Positions 17,978 to 26,571 of a stretch of DNA of 64,000 nt are shown here, piece by piece; within the stretch, counting starts at the first letter, position 1, and the number at the start of each line of letters is the position of its first letter. The notes under the pieces are model-generated. The model was not told where the DNA came from. It was given only the letters and a program-made list of their open reading frames with translations, and made no database searches. The stretch comes from Elusimicrobiota bacterium. GTDB lineage: Bacteria; Elusimicrobiota; Elusimicrobia; Elusimicrobiales; UBA9959. The translations under genes were made by a program, and so were the position numbers. Where the stretch lies: the NCBI GenBank assembly GCA_026388155.1, contig JAPLKI010000013.1, positions 62,001 to 126,000 on the forward strand, given 5' to 3'.

Positions 17978-18427
17978 CACTTCTTTTTTCAGCTTTTCAA
18001 GCGCGGCTTTCACGGCGGCCTTTATCAGTTCGAAAGTTTTAAAATAAAAAAGATCATCCCTGCCGTATGGGTCGGAGATGTCTTCGGCGCCGAAACCGGC
18101 GTATTCCAGCAGCGTCATGGTTTTTGCGGCTGCTTCGGGAAAAAGTCCGGTCAGTCCCGCCTTTTGCGCGCCGGTCATTGTAAGTATAAGGTCGGCGCTT
18201 TCGACTATTTTGACGGTAAGCCGCGTCGGCTGATGGTTGAACTTCGTCACGCCCTCTTTTTTAAGAAGTTCAGGCACGATGTGGGGTTGTACAGTATCCT
18301 TTTCGGCCGCAAGGCCCGCCGATGAGAATTCGAGCGGCAGCGATCCCTCCCCTGCCAGTTTTGCCGCGTAGTAGCGGGCCAAAACGCTGCGGCAGGTGTT
18401 GCCGGTGCAGATAAAAAGGATTTTCAT
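17975..18427 (-). CDS. Low-molecular-weight protein tyrosine phosphatase
   Basis: 150 residues from ATG 18427. Nine extra in-frame residues upstream come from the GCGAATAG repeat and are rejected. The P-loop C7-T-G-N-T-C-R13-S sits at the N-terminus as in LMW-PTP and arsenate-reductase-like enzymes, and the general-acid Asp lies in ISDPYGRD. It dephosphorylates tyrosine on proteins, often in capsule regulation, or acts on arginine phosphate; the partner is unknown. No tyrosine autokinase gene is adjacent. Confidence 0.9.
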   Translation of the reverse strand: MKILFICTGNTCRSVLARYYAAKLAGEGSLPLEFSSAGLAAEKDTVQPHIVPELLKKEGVTKFNHQPTRLTVKIVESADLILTMTGAQKAGLTGLFPEAAAKTMTLLEYAGFGAEDISDPYGRDDLFYFKTFELIKAAVKAALEKLKKEV

Positions 18428-18429
18428 TA

Positions 18430-18474
18430 TAAAACAGCGAATAGCGAATGGCAAACAGCGAATAGCGCGAATAA
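18430..18474. repeat. Half-size GCGAATAG repeat
   Basis: CAGCGAATAGCGAATGGC and CAGCGAATAGCGCG form one arm only, with no facing arm. It lies between rsmI and the phosphatase and creates a spurious N-terminal extension of the latter. Confidence 0.7.
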
Positions 18475-18488
18475 ATCAAACTTGTGAC

Positions 18489-19214
18489 TTATTTTCCATA
18501 GCCTTCGGGCTCGTCCATTCGCGCCTCTTCTTCTGGGTCCTCTTCCACATCCGGCGGACGCAGTAATACCACGAATTCGCCTTTAAGGGCGGTTTTTTTC
18601 TCCAGCTCGCCCAGAACGCTTTGCGCCGTTCCGGAGAGCCATTCTTCGTAAACCTTGGTGAGCTCACGGGCCAGTACGGTTTTGGTTTGCGCGCCGAACT
18701 CCGAAATCACCAGGGCCAGGAATTTCTTGATCCTGTAAGGGGATTCGTAAAGGATTACGGTTTTACCGGTTTGAAAGGCGGCGTGAAGGGATTTCCTGAT
18801 TTTACCGCCCGAACGGGGCAAAAAGCCCAAAAAAACAAAAGAATCCACAGGCAGGCCCGAACCGGCCGCCGCCGTTATCAGGGCTGAGGGACCGGGCAAA
18901 ACCTCAACTTTTATGGCATTTTCCCGGGCGAGCGTAACCAGCTTCCTGCCGGGATCGGAAATGCAGGGCGTTCCGCCGTCGGTCACCAGCGCGATTTTTT
19001 TACCCAGCGTGAGCCAATTCATGGCTTCGGCAAGCGAGCGTTCGCTGTGTTCGTTGTAGCGAAAAAGTTTTTTTGTCACGCCGTAATGGTTCAGCAGAGC
19101 GAGCGTGCGGCGGGTGTCCTCGCAAAATATTGCGTCAGCTTCCTTAAGCGCGTCAAGCGCCCTGAAAGTAAGGTCTTTAAGGTTGCCTATGGGGGTTGGA
19201 ACAATGTATAGCAC
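18489..19214 (-). CDS. rsmI: 16S rRNA (cytidine(1402)-2'-O)-methyltransferase
   Basis: 241 residues, SAM-dependent tetrapyrrole-methylase fold. LYIVPTPIGNLKDLTFRAL, CEDTRRT, LVTDGGTPCISDPG and LPGPSALITAAAGSGLP are RsmI signatures. It modifies C1402 in the ribosomal decoding centre. The C-terminus is acidic (DVEEDPEEEARMDEPEG). The upstream region on its coding side is another GCGAATAG repeat. Confidence 0.95.
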   Translation of the reverse strand: MLYIVPTPIGNLKDLTFRALDALKEADAIFCEDTRRTLALLNHYGVTKKLFRYNEHSERSLAEAMNWLTLGKKIALVTDGGTPCISDPGRKLVTLARENAIKVEVLPGPSALITAAAGSGLPVDSFVFLGFLPRSGGKIRKSLHAAFQTGKTVILYESPYRIKKFLALVISEFGAQTKTVLARELTKVYEEWLSGTAQSVLGELEKKTALKGEFVVLLRPPDVEEDPEEEARMDEPEGYGK

Positions 19215-19226
19215 GGGGGTATTTTT

Positions 19227-19360
19227 AGCGAAGTGGCGAATAGCGAGTAGTAAAATATATAAGGAACTCCAGACTATGGCAGCACCGCATCAGGCGCTAT
19301 GCGTATCAAGCGGCCTGCCGCTATTCGCTATTTGCTTTTCTCTATTCGCTATCCTTAGTC
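19227..19360. repeat. Intergenic inverted repeat, GCGAATAG type with AAGGAACTCC core
   Basis: GCGAAGTGGCGAATAGCG faces CTATTCGCTATTTGC and CTATTCGCTATCC. The core AAGGAACTCC is at 19261-19270. The right arm supplies the final Asp-Ser-Glu and TAG stop of the GAF/HD-GYP gene. Confidence 0.8.
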
Positions 19361-20574
19361 TGCCATTGGCCGTTTTCAAGGAGCAGAAAGGCCTGTACCA
19401 CCTGCGGGTCAAACTGGCGGCCCGCGCCCTTTGTGAGCTCTCTTTCGGCCTGTTCGCGTGAAAGGGCCTTGCGGTAGGGGCGGTCGCTCATCATGGCGTC
19501 CCAGGCGTCTATGGTGGCAACTATCCTCGCGCCCAGCGGTATTTCTTCGCCTTTCAGGCCCTCCGGGTAGCCCATGCCGTTGTACCACTCCTGGTGATAC
19601 AGCACCATCTGGGCCACCGGCCCCAGAAAATGTATGGGGGAGAGTATCTGGTAGCCGATGGCGGGGTGCTTCTTTATCTCGTTATATTCCTCGGTCGTCA
19701 GATGCCCGGGCTTCGCAAGAATTGAGCCGTCTATGCCTATTTTACCTATGTCGTGCAGGAGAGCCGCATATTCCACATAACGGATCATCTGCTCCGGCAT
19801 ATTAAGCGTTTCGGCGAGCTTTCTGGCTTTCTGGCGGGCGCGGCCCGCGTGGTCGCCTGTGTAGGCGTCTTTAGCGTCTATCACCCGGGCCAGTGTCTGT
19901 ACCATCTCCAGATAAAAATTCTCAATACTCTCGTAAAGCTTTATATTTTCAAGCGTCACCGCCGACTCCCCGGCAAGCAATGTGAGGAATTTCAGGTCGT
20001 AATCCGTGAACGACTCTTTTTCGCGGGAAAGGTGCAGGTTCAGCACGCCGAAGGGCTTGTCTTTAACTTTCAGCGGTATGGCTATAAAGGGTTCTTTTTG
20101 TTCTTCTTTGCCTAGAAAATTCTTGTACTGCGTGTTTTGCTCGGGGTCGGTGACAAAAATGGTTTCTCCCGTCTGGAAGGCGCGGCCCGCTATGCCTTCC
20201 CCGGGTTTTATGCTGGTGGTTTCGATCACTTCGCGGGAGATGTTTTTTGAGGCCACTATTTTAAGGTCTCCCGCGGCCTGGTCAAAAACCATCAGCGAGC
20301 CGCGGGGTGAGTGTATGAGGTCGCCGGCGCATTCAAGCACGGTCTGGTAAAATTCCTCTTTTTTTATGTTGCCGGCGTTTACCGTGCCGATTTCGTGTAT
20401 AGTGAGGAGGCTTGTAAGCAATTCATCAAATTTAGACCAGGTGGTTTTCAGCGCGGCGCCGCTGTCGCCGCTTTCTTTTGCCGGGGTTTCCAGACGCGCG
20501 GCGTAGAGTTTCTTAAGAAGCAGCGCTATGGCGGCAAGCAAAATCGCTATCACAGCCGACAGAATATAGGTCAT
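19342..20574 (-). CDS. GAF plus HD-GYP domain membrane phosphodiesterase
   Basis: 410 residues: one N-terminal transmembrane helix (ILSAVIAILLAAIALLL), a GAF domain (~75-215; SRGSLMVFD-like core, IKPGEGIAGRAFQTGE), then an HD-GYP domain (~220-400). The latter shows TGDHAGR, LLHDIGKIGIDG, HPAIGYQIL, YHQEWYNGMGYPEGL and the D-A-W-D-A-M helix. HD-GYP proteins hydrolyse c-di-GMP; the HD and GYP motifs are intact. The GAF ligand is unknown. It pairs thematically with the PilZ protein and receivers in the window. Its last residues (DSE-stop) come from the GCGAATAG repeat. Confidence 0.88.
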   Translation of the reverse strand: MTYILSAVIAILLAAIALLLKKLYAARLETPAKESGDSGAALKTTWSKFDELLTSLLTIHEIGTVNAGNIKKEEFYQTVLECAGDLIHSPRGSLMVFDQAAGDLKIVASKNISREVIETTSIKPGEGIAGRAFQTGETIFVTDPEQNTQYKNFLGKEEQKEPFIAIPLKVKDKPFGVLNLHLSREKESFTDYDLKFLTLLAGESAVTLENIKLYESIENFYLEMVQTLARVIDAKDAYTGDHAGRARQKARKLAETLNMPEQMIRYVEYAALLHDIGKIGIDGSILAKPGHLTTEEYNEIKKHPAIGYQILSPIHFLGPVAQMVLYHQEWYNGMGYPEGLKGEEIPLGARIVATIDAWDAMMSDRPYRKALSREQAERELTKGAGRQFDPQVVQAFLLLENGQWQTKDSE

Positions 20575-20952
20575 TTTTCAAGGATAGCAAAAACACTCCA
20601 AGAAGGGCAACCCCATGCCGGCTGATTCCGCCGGCCTGCAGGCAATATCAGCGCCTGCCGGCGGCCGCCTGTTCAGAATCCCGCATGAAGATTCCTTTTC
20701 CGCTTCTATTTTTTTGTATTATAGTTCTTCCTGAACAATTTGCCGGTGCGAAAAATACAGGTGCGGGATTTAGGCTGGGTTTACCGGGCCAAAAGGCCGT
20801 CCTTGTCGTTGGCTCCTTTTCCCGGCGGTTTGGCGGAGGCGGGCTGCGTTAGATTTCAGGCTAAAGAAATGCCCTTATAGTTCCCACAGGGAAACTGTGA
20901 TCGAACTGGAGTGAGTAAGGAATAGGCGTTAATCGATAATCAAGGGGGTTTT
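20575..20952. other. 378-bp divergent intergenic region with a hairpin leader
   Basis: Separates the divergent GAF/HD-GYP and cheY-like genes. No ORF or tRNA is visible. It holds a GC-rich inverted repeat (GCCGGC words near 20617-20672) and a hairpin at 20879-20907: AGTTC and CACAG pair with CTGTG and GAACT, located 46 bp before the cheY-like start. TAAAGAAATG at 20862-20871 recurs at 21982-21991 upstream of dapB. Probably promoter plus structured leader; no known riboswitch class was recognised. Confidence 0.45.
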
Positions 20953-21306
20953 ATGAAAGTGCTTATAGTAGATGACAACGGCATGACAAGGGGCATGATA
21001 AAAGATCTTTTGAAAGAAATAGGCCATGAAGTGCTGGGCGAGGCTGAAGACGGCTGCAGCGCGATCAAGGCTTTCGCGGACCTGCGGCCGGATGTGGTGT
21101 TGCTGGATCTCCTCATGCCGAAAAAATCAGGCATGGAGGTTTTGGAAAATATCAGGAAAATAGACCCCGCGGTCAAAGTAATCATCGTAACAGCCGTTGG
21201 GCAGGACATTATAAATAAAAAGCTTTTGGATAAGGGCGCGAACGCGATACTTCGTAAGCCATTCTCATACGAGGAGTTAAAGGATGTCCTCAAGCAGATA
21301 GTATAA
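20953..21306 (+). CDS. CheY-like response regulator
   Basis: 117-residue receiver domain. D7-D8, phospho-acceptor D52 (VVLLDLLMPKKSG), T80 and K102 are all in the expected places. SD GGGGG precedes ATG 20953. The next gene, 13 bp downstream, is a CheC/CheX-type protein that could dephosphorylate it. No flagellar or chemoreceptor gene is in the window, so the output (motility, twitching or another pathway) is unknown. Confidence 0.92.
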   Translation: MKVLIVDDNGMTRGMIKDLLKEIGHEVLGEAEDGCSAIKAFADLRPDVVLLDLLMPKKSGMEVLENIRKIDPAVKVIIVTAVGQDIINKKLLDKGANAILRKPFSYEELKDVLKQIV

Positions 21307-21319
21307 CGCAGGAAAACTT

Positions 21320-21907
21320 ATGAATGCCAAGGAGAACGGGATACTGGAGCGGTTAGCGGTTTCAAGCCTTGAAAAGTGTCTGGCTAAACTTTCAAAGGTT
21401 TATGCCGGGGCTTGGCAAATAACCGATACCAGGGTCTCCAAGGGGACGCTTGACGAGGCCGTCAGACAGCACGATTTTAAAAATCCGGCCGCCGCCGCTG
21501 TTTATTGTAATGTCCAAGGCGAGTTTCCGTTCACCTCAATGATGTTCTTTGACCCGAACGATATGGAATACATATCCAAATGCTTCATGGGGTGTTCGTT
21601 CCCTGCCGCCCGGGGCCTCCTCCAGTTCAAAGAGGAGATGCTCCTGGAACTAGGCAATATACTGCTCAATTCGCTGTTCAATTCCGTGCTGAACGCGTTA
21701 AAAAGAAGTGTTATGCCTTCGGTGCCCAAATACATAGCGGGAGACTTCCATCACATTGTTGAGGTATTGGGGACCGGCATAGACGCAACGCAAAATTTCC
21801 GGATAATAACGGCCACACTGACCATTAAACGCGACAAGCGCTCCATTAAGAGCGAAATGTTCGCCATGATCCCCGATGAACTGGCGATAGAAATGGCCCG
21901 AATGTAA
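21320..21907 (+). CDS. CheX/CheC-like chemotaxis phosphatase
   Basis: 195 residues. The central helix carries E110-L-G-N113-I-L-L-N117, the ExxNxxxN active-site pattern of CheC/CheX phosphatases that strip phosphate from CheY. Around it is an alpha/beta pattern (PFTSMMFFDPNDMEYI, RIITATLTIKRD) compatible with that fold. It is translationally close to the CheY-like gene (13-bp gap), so the two should form a signalling pair. Only one ExxN motif is evident, as in CheX. Family confidence is moderate because the rest is divergent. Confidence 0.72.
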   Translation: MNAKENGILERLAVSSLEKCLAKLSKVYAGAWQITDTRVSKGTLDEAVRQHDFKNPAAAAVYCNVQGEFPFTSMMFFDPNDMEYISKCFMGCSFPAARGLLQFKEEMLLELGNILLNSLFNSVLNALKRSVMPSVPKYIAGDFHHIVEVLGTGIDATQNFRIITATLTIKRDKRSIKSEMFAMIPDELAIEMARM

Positions 21908-22057
21908 ATATCGGTCCCTCACCGGCTTACGCCTTTTCCCGTATAACCCGAAAAATTCACTTCTAACTGAATCTGTCCGCTTAAAGAAATGTCCTTAATG
22001 GTTTTTACGGATTTATCCCGTTTGTCAGAAAGGCGTTATAATGAATATAATTGAACA

Positions 22058-22780
22058 ATGATTAAAAGTCCTCTAAAAGTCGTGGTGCTTGGCGCCGACG
22101 GCCGCATGGGCGCGGAGGTGCGCGCCCAGCTCGCGCTTTCAAAAACTTTTTCCTTTTTTGCAGGGGTGGACGCTAAAACGGGGCCCGGCGTAAAACCGCC
22201 TTCGGAATTTCCGGCTTTAATAAAGCGCGCGGACCTGGCGATGGATTTTTCCGCTCCGGCGGCTTCGCTTGAATTCGCGCGGGCCTGCGCAAGCGCGCGA
22301 AAACCGGTGGTAATAGGCGTGACCGGCTTCAGCGCCGCGCAGGCGGCCGAAATAAAGGTCCTTTCCAAAGCCACAGCCGTTTTTCTCTCTCCGAACATGA
22401 GTCCCGCTGTAAACCTTACCTTCGCTGTCGCGGCTTTGATGGCCAAAAAACTTCCGGATTTTGACCGCTGCATCATTGAAACCCACCACGCGGCAAAAAA
22501 AGACGCCCCGAGCGGCACCGCGCTTAAATACTCGGAGCGTATGGAAAAGGCCTGCGGTTCCAAAACACCGATTTCAAGCGTTCGCGCTGGCGACATAGTG
22601 GGCGAGCATACCGTGCTGTACGCGGGCCCGCACGAGCGGGTGGAGCTTACTCACAGGGCACATTCCCGCGCGGTGTTCGCGGCGGGGGCCCTTCGCGCCG
22701 CGCTTTGGCTTTACGGAAAAAAGCCCGGTTTGTATGATTTTTTAGACCTGCTGGAATTAAAGGAGCTTGAGCAACTATGA
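22058..22780 (+). CDS. dapB: 4-hydroxy-tetrahydrodipicolinate reductase
   Basis: 240 residues. It reduces the DapA product in lysine/diaminopimelate synthesis. The N-terminal dinucleotide fold has VVLGADGRMGAEV, followed by AMDFSAP, VIGVTGFS, LSPNMSPAVN and the catalytic EthHaaKkDAPSGTA signature (ETHHAAKKDAPSGTALK). The C-terminal VELTHRAHSRAVFAAGA is typical. No SD is obvious. A TATAAT-like box lies at 22037-22042 without a well-spaced -35. It overlaps the downstream aminotransferase by 4 bp (ATGA). Confidence 0.95.
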   Translation: MIKSPLKVVVLGADGRMGAEVRAQLALSKTFSFFAGVDAKTGPGVKPPSEFPALIKRADLAMDFSAPAASLEFARACASARKPVVIGVTGFSAAQAAEIKVLSKATAVFLSPNMSPAVNLTFAVAALMAKKLPDFDRCIIETHHAAKKDAPSGTALKYSERMEKACGSKTPISSVRAGDIVGEHTVLYAGPHERVELTHRAHSRAVFAAGALRAALWLYGKKPGLYDFLDLLELKELEQL

Positions 22781-23943
22781 AAGGCCCGTCTTTAAGCGCC
22801 AATATGGACGCTTTCCCGCCGTATCTTTTCAGGGAACTGGACAGGAAAAAACAGGAGGAGCTGAAAAAAGGAAGGGATGTCATTTCGCTCGCGGTGGGCG
22901 ACCCCGACCTGCCCACTCCCGGGCCTATAGCGGATTTCGCCGCGCTTGAAGTTAAAAAATCCTCCAATCACAGGTACCCTTACGGTGCCGGCTCGGCGCG
23001 CCTGCGCAAGGCTATAGTGGCCTGGCATTACAAAAGACACGGCCTTAAGCTTGACCCTGAAACGGAGATAACAGTTTTAATCGGTTCAAAGGAGGGGCTC
23101 GCGCACCTGCCTTTCGCCCTTCTTGACAGGGGCGATACTGCCCTGATACCGGACCCCGCTTACCCGGCCTACAAAACAGGGGTTTTGCTTTCAGGCGCGC
23201 GCGTAGAGCGCCTGCCGCTGAAAGAGGAGAACAGTTTCCTTCCGGATTTTGGATCGGTAAGCCGCACCGTCATGCGCCGCGCCAAAATGCTTTTCCTTAA
23301 TTATCCGAATAATCCCACGGGAGCAACGGCCGCCGCGTCCTTTTATAAGGAAGCCGTGGCGTTCGCCAAAAAAAACGATCTCTGGGTGGCGCATGACGCG
23401 GCATACAGCGAAATTTACTTTAACAAACCCTCGCCAAGTATACTCTCGGTCACGGGCTCGCGGGATGTGGCCGTGGAATTTTATTCTCTTTCAAAAACCT
23501 ACTGCATGACCGGCTGGCGCCTCGGATGGCTTATAGGCAATGCGCGGGCCGTGCAGGCGCTCGGCAAGCTGAAAGAACACATAGACTCGGGGCAATTTAA
23601 CGCCATACAGGAAACCGCAGTCTTCTGCCTTGAGCACCACGCGGGCCTGGTAAAACCCATAAGAGAAACTTTTAAAAGGCGCACCGAATTTTTCGCGGGC
23701 GAACTTAAAAAAGCCGGCTGGCGCCTTATTGAACCGGAAGCGGCCTTCTTTGTGTGGGCGCGGCCGCCGGTCTTGCGGGGCTCGCTGGCCGCTGTTTATG
23801 AAATTCTGGAAAAAACCGCGGTGCTTGCCACTCCCGGGAGCGGTTTCGGCGATTCCGGGGAGGGTTTCGTGCGGTTCTCGCTCTGCGCCCCGGACGCCCG
23901 CATTAAAGAGGCGGCGCGGCGCATTTCAGGAATAAAATGGTGA
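22777..23943 (+). CDS. dapL: LL-diaminopimelate aminotransferase
   Basis: 388-residue class I/II aminotransferase. It should convert tetrahydrodipicolinate directly to LL-diaminopimelate, bypassing the succinylase and acetylase branches. Motifs: AVGDPDLPTPG, the YPYGAGSARLRKAI stretch, YPNNPTGAT, HDAAYSEIYF and the PLP lysine in SLSKTYCMTGWRLGW. The four-base overlap with dapB supports translational coupling and the DapL assignment over a generic aspartate aminotransferase. Enzyme specificity is still inferred from context. Confidence 0.9.
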   Translation: MKGPSLSANMDAFPPYLFRELDRKKQEELKKGRDVISLAVGDPDLPTPGPIADFAALEVKKSSNHRYPYGAGSARLRKAIVAWHYKRHGLKLDPETEITVLIGSKEGLAHLPFALLDRGDTALIPDPAYPAYKTGVLLSGARVERLPLKEENSFLPDFGSVSRTVMRRAKMLFLNYPNNPTGATAAASFYKEAVAFAKKNDLWVAHDAAYSEIYFNKPSPSILSVTGSRDVAVEFYSLSKTYCMTGWRLGWLIGNARAVQALGKLKEHIDSGQFNAIQETAVFCLEHHAGLVKPIRETFKRRTEFFAGELKKAGWRLIEPEAAFFVWARPPVLRGSLAAVYEILEKTAVLATPGSGFGDSGEGFVRFSLCAPDARIKEAARRISGIKW

Positions 23944-23944
23944 T

Positions 23945-24088
23945 AGGGACAGCGAATAGCAAGAGAGCGAATAGCGAATAGCAAGAAAGCGAATGGCGAA
24001 TAGGGAGTAGCGAATAACGAAATAGTAAAGTCTTGAAACAAATAAGAACCTCAACCACTATTCGCTATTTGCTATTCGCTTTTCGCTG
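23945..24088. repeat. Intergenic inverted repeat, GCGAATAG type (long)
   Basis: The left arm has about seven GCGAATAG-like words, the right arm ACTATTCGCTATTTGCTATTCGC. The spacer is AATAAGAACCTCAACC. It starts two bases after the dapL stop and ends 30 bp before the hydrolase start. Confidence 0.85.
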
Positions 24089-24117
24089 ATAATATTGCTG
24101 TACCTTCTTTAAAAACT

Positions 24118-25038
24118 ATGACTAAAATAGAAATTATCAACTGGCTGATATTCGCCCTGGCGCTTCTTTCGGCGGCGGCGGTGTTGGCTGCTTATTTTAA
24201 GAGTAATTCCATATTACGGCCGGTCAGGCGGCGCACTCCGGAGATTTTCTCACCCGACCAGTTCGGGCTGTCTTTCGAGACCATTGATTTTTCCACCGTT
24301 GACGGCCTGACGCTGAAAGGCTGGTTTATCCCGGCTGTCGGCGGCGAAACTGAGAAAACCGTTATCCTCTGCCATGGCTGGGGCTCAAACCGCGGCGAGC
24401 TGATGCGTGACACGCATTTCCTTGCCGAAAAAGGGTTCAACCTGTTTTATTTTGATTTCAGGGCTTCCGGCGAAAGCAAAGGCGTGCTCTCAAGCGTGGG
24501 ATACCTCGAAACCAGGGATTTTGACGCCGCCTACGCGTTCCTTAAAACCAACCGGCCCATGGCTTCCGGGGAAACCGGGGTTTTCGGCACTTCCATGGGA
24601 GGGTCGGTCGCCATTTACGCGGCCGCAAAGTACCCCGAAATAAACTGCCTCCTGGCTGAAAACACTTTCCTTTCTTATAACGGGGTAATAGCCAACTGGA
24701 GCTGGATGCGCATGAAAGTGCCCTATTGGCCGATACTCGCCATGACGCTTTTTTTTGTACGCGTAAAGCTTGGCGTTGACCCGGAGCCGTACAGCCCCAT
24801 TCACAACATAGGCCGGGTCAAGCTGCCGGTGCTGTTTATAAACGGCGACCATGACGACCTGGTGCCGCTGGCCGACGCGGAAAAACTTTACGGCTTGTGT
24901 CCGTCCGAAACAAAGCGGATGTGGGTGATAGCCGGGGCCTCGCACGGCAGGTGCGCCGAAGTCGGCGGAGAAATTTACAAGGGCAAGGTCAGTTCGTTCT
25001 TTGAGGAAAATCTGGCTGCCGCCGCGCCCAAAATGTGA
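24118..25038 (+). CDS. Membrane-anchored alpha/beta hydrolase
   Basis: 306 residues. One N-terminal transmembrane helix (WLIFALALLSAAAVLAAYF), then an alpha/beta-hydrolase domain: VILCHGWGSNRGE (oxyanion region), the nucleophile elbow G-T-S-M-G-G, INGDHDDLVPLADA for the acid and GASHGRCAE for the histidine. This is the YqkD/BEM46-like serine hydrolase group. Substrate unknown; an esterase or acyl-hydrolase role at the envelope is plausible. Full triad present. Confidence 0.85.
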   Translation: MTKIEIINWLIFALALLSAAAVLAAYFKSNSILRPVRRRTPEIFSPDQFGLSFETIDFSTVDGLTLKGWFIPAVGGETEKTVILCHGWGSNRGELMRDTHFLAEKGFNLFYFDFRASGESKGVLSSVGYLETRDFDAAYAFLKTNRPMASGETGVFGTSMGGSVAIYAAAKYPEINCLLAENTFLSYNGVIANWSWMRMKVPYWPILAMTLFFVRVKLGVDPEPYSPIHNIGRVKLPVLFINGDHDDLVPLADAEKLYGLCPSETKRMWVIAGASHGRCAEVGGEIYKGKVSSFFEENLAAAAPKM

Positions 25039-25069
25039 TTTTTTGGCTTGGAAAGTAACAAAAGTAACA

Positions 25070-25098
25070 TTGACATACTCGTTTGGACATTGTAGGAT
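25070..25098 (+). promoter_or_regulatory. Sigma-70-type promoter of the outer-membrane protein gene
   Basis: TTGACA at 25070-25075, a 17-bp spacer and TAGGAT at 25093-25098. The -35 is a full match and the -10 keeps the key first two and last two bases. A ~55-nt leader with SD GGAGG leads to ATG 25160. Confidence 0.65.
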
Positions 25099-25159
25099 AT
25101 ATGCCATAAGTTGCCCGGCAGTAGCTTTTTCAGCGGCAACTGACTATTAAGGAGGCAAA

Positions 25160-26416
25160 ATGAAAAAGTTACTAGGAGCAATTGCTTTATTGGGAGGCCT
25201 TTCTTTAACGGCCAGCCCGATATTCGCATGGGATTACGTTTATACAGGCCCGGTGGCGGGCTCATATACCGGAGGTGGCGGGTACCACGGCACATTTACG
25301 GGGACAACCCATGTAAATATTGACGCCTATCTGCCGTGGAATTCCGGCGGCTCGGCTAAAGCCATGGGCATGGGCGGCGCTTTTACGGCCGTCGCTGATG
25401 ATCTGGGCGGAGCGGTGGAATACAACCCGGCCGGCCTGACCCAGTTGGGCCATCTTAATGTAGGGGCCTTGGCTATTGCCAACCGCGCTACTACCCTTAA
25501 TGCCGCGGGTGCCAAAACCAGCAAGTGGACTTTTACCCCCACTTATGCCGGAGCATCCCTGAAGCTCGGACCTCTTGCGGTCGCTATCAGCAAAAAACAG
25601 CCCCAGGAAAACCCCGGCTCTTACATTAAGTATTCACGGATGCAGTGGGGTGGCATATACGCTCCGGACGGCTTCCCGATGGCTTACGATCAAGTAAGCA
25701 ATAAAATGGACACTACCGGGCTTAATACTTATGCTCTGACCGCGGCTATGAAGCTGGGCAGGTTATCCGTGGGCGCCAATTACAACAGCATCAAGGGCGA
25801 CATTACGCGTGTATTCAGCGGCGGGAACAGTTTCTATACTCCTTATGGCTGCTGCGACCGTTTCATTAACACAGAGAAAGTGAACTTTGACGGCTACACA
25901 GTGGATGCCGGCGCATTGCTGGATATGGGAGTACTGCGCCTTGGCGCCGTCGCCAAAAACTTCAAGGGCAGCGTGGATATAAAGCGCAATCAGATCTGGC
26001 AGGACACCTTTGTGCCCCCGGGCTCTACTTGGAATTGGATTTCACCGATCCGCAAAGAAACCATGACCAAGTTCGCGCCAACCTACGCCGCGGGCGCCGC
26101 GCTGATTCTCGGAAAACTCGTGACGGTTGACCTGGATTATGTCACCTCTAACCTGCAGGATTCCAAGAAGGCTTTGGGCCGGCTTGGCGCCCAGGTTGCG
26201 GTTATTCCCGGCTTCCTGTTCGCGCGCGGCGGCGTGAAATCCGACTTCAAGAACCTCGTTCAGGGGGTGAACCAGAAGACCAATGAATACTTCCTTGGAG
26301 CGGGGCTCAAGCTTGCGGTTCTGACCGTTGACGCTTCCGCTTCGCTGGTTCAGGCGAAGGCCGGCAACGCCGGCGGCGATATGGCGGGCTCCGTAAGCGC
26401 CATGCTGAAGTTCTAG
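25160..26416 (+). CDS. PorV/FadL-like outer-membrane beta-barrel protein
   Basis: 418 residues. Signal peptide to ...SPIFAWDY. The element GSAKAMGMGGAFTAVADDLGG with EYNPAGL is shared by FadL/OMPP1 and PorV/PorQ proteins, and the remainder is a regular beta-strand pattern ending in a hydrophobic strand with terminal Phe (VSAMLKF), as expected for BAM-inserted barrels. Its own strong promoter and strong terminator suggest an abundant porin-like protein. Transported substrate unknown. Confidence 0.82.
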   Translation: MKKLLGAIALLGGLSLTASPIFAWDYVYTGPVAGSYTGGGGYHGTFTGTTHVNIDAYLPWNSGGSAKAMGMGGAFTAVADDLGGAVEYNPAGLTQLGHLNVGALAIANRATTLNAAGAKTSKWTFTPTYAGASLKLGPLAVAISKKQPQENPGSYIKYSRMQWGGIYAPDGFPMAYDQVSNKMDTTGLNTYALTAAMKLGRLSVGANYNSIKGDITRVFSGGNSFYTPYGCCDRFINTEKVNFDGYTVDAGALLDMGVLRLGAVAKNFKGSVDIKRNQIWQDTFVPPGSTWNWISPIRKETMTKFAPTYAAGAALILGKLVTVDLDYVTSNLQDSKKALGRLGAQVAVIPGFLFARGGVKSDFKNLVQGVNQKTNEYFLGAGLKLAVLTVDASASLVQAKAGNAGGDMAGSVSAMLKF

Positions 26417-26450
26417 CCTAAATCAGTCTCGCGGGCCTTTATGGCCCGGA

Positions 26451-26492
26451 ATGCCACGGCGCGGAATAATTTCCCGCCGTGGCATGTTTTTT
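26451..26492 (+). terminator. Rho-independent terminator of the outer-membrane protein gene
   Basis: ATGCCACGGCG pairs with CGCCGTGGCAT around a 13-nt loop, followed by a run of six T. It lies 35 bp after the stop codon at 26416. Confidence 0.9.
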
Positions 26493-26571
26493 ATATCGCA
26501 TATTTTTGTTGCATTTCCCGACGAGATAATGTAAACTTTCCCTATAGTAACTATTTCAGGAGGGACACACT

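Noticed and set aside
18428-18454. N-terminal extension of the low-molecular-weight phosphatase
   Set aside because: The nine residues are translated GCGAATAG repeat; the P-loop must lie near the N-terminus, as it does from ATG 18427.
20575-20952. c-di-GMP or other known riboswitch
   Set aside because: A hairpin exists, but I could not match the conserved core of any class I know, so it is only listed as a structured leader.
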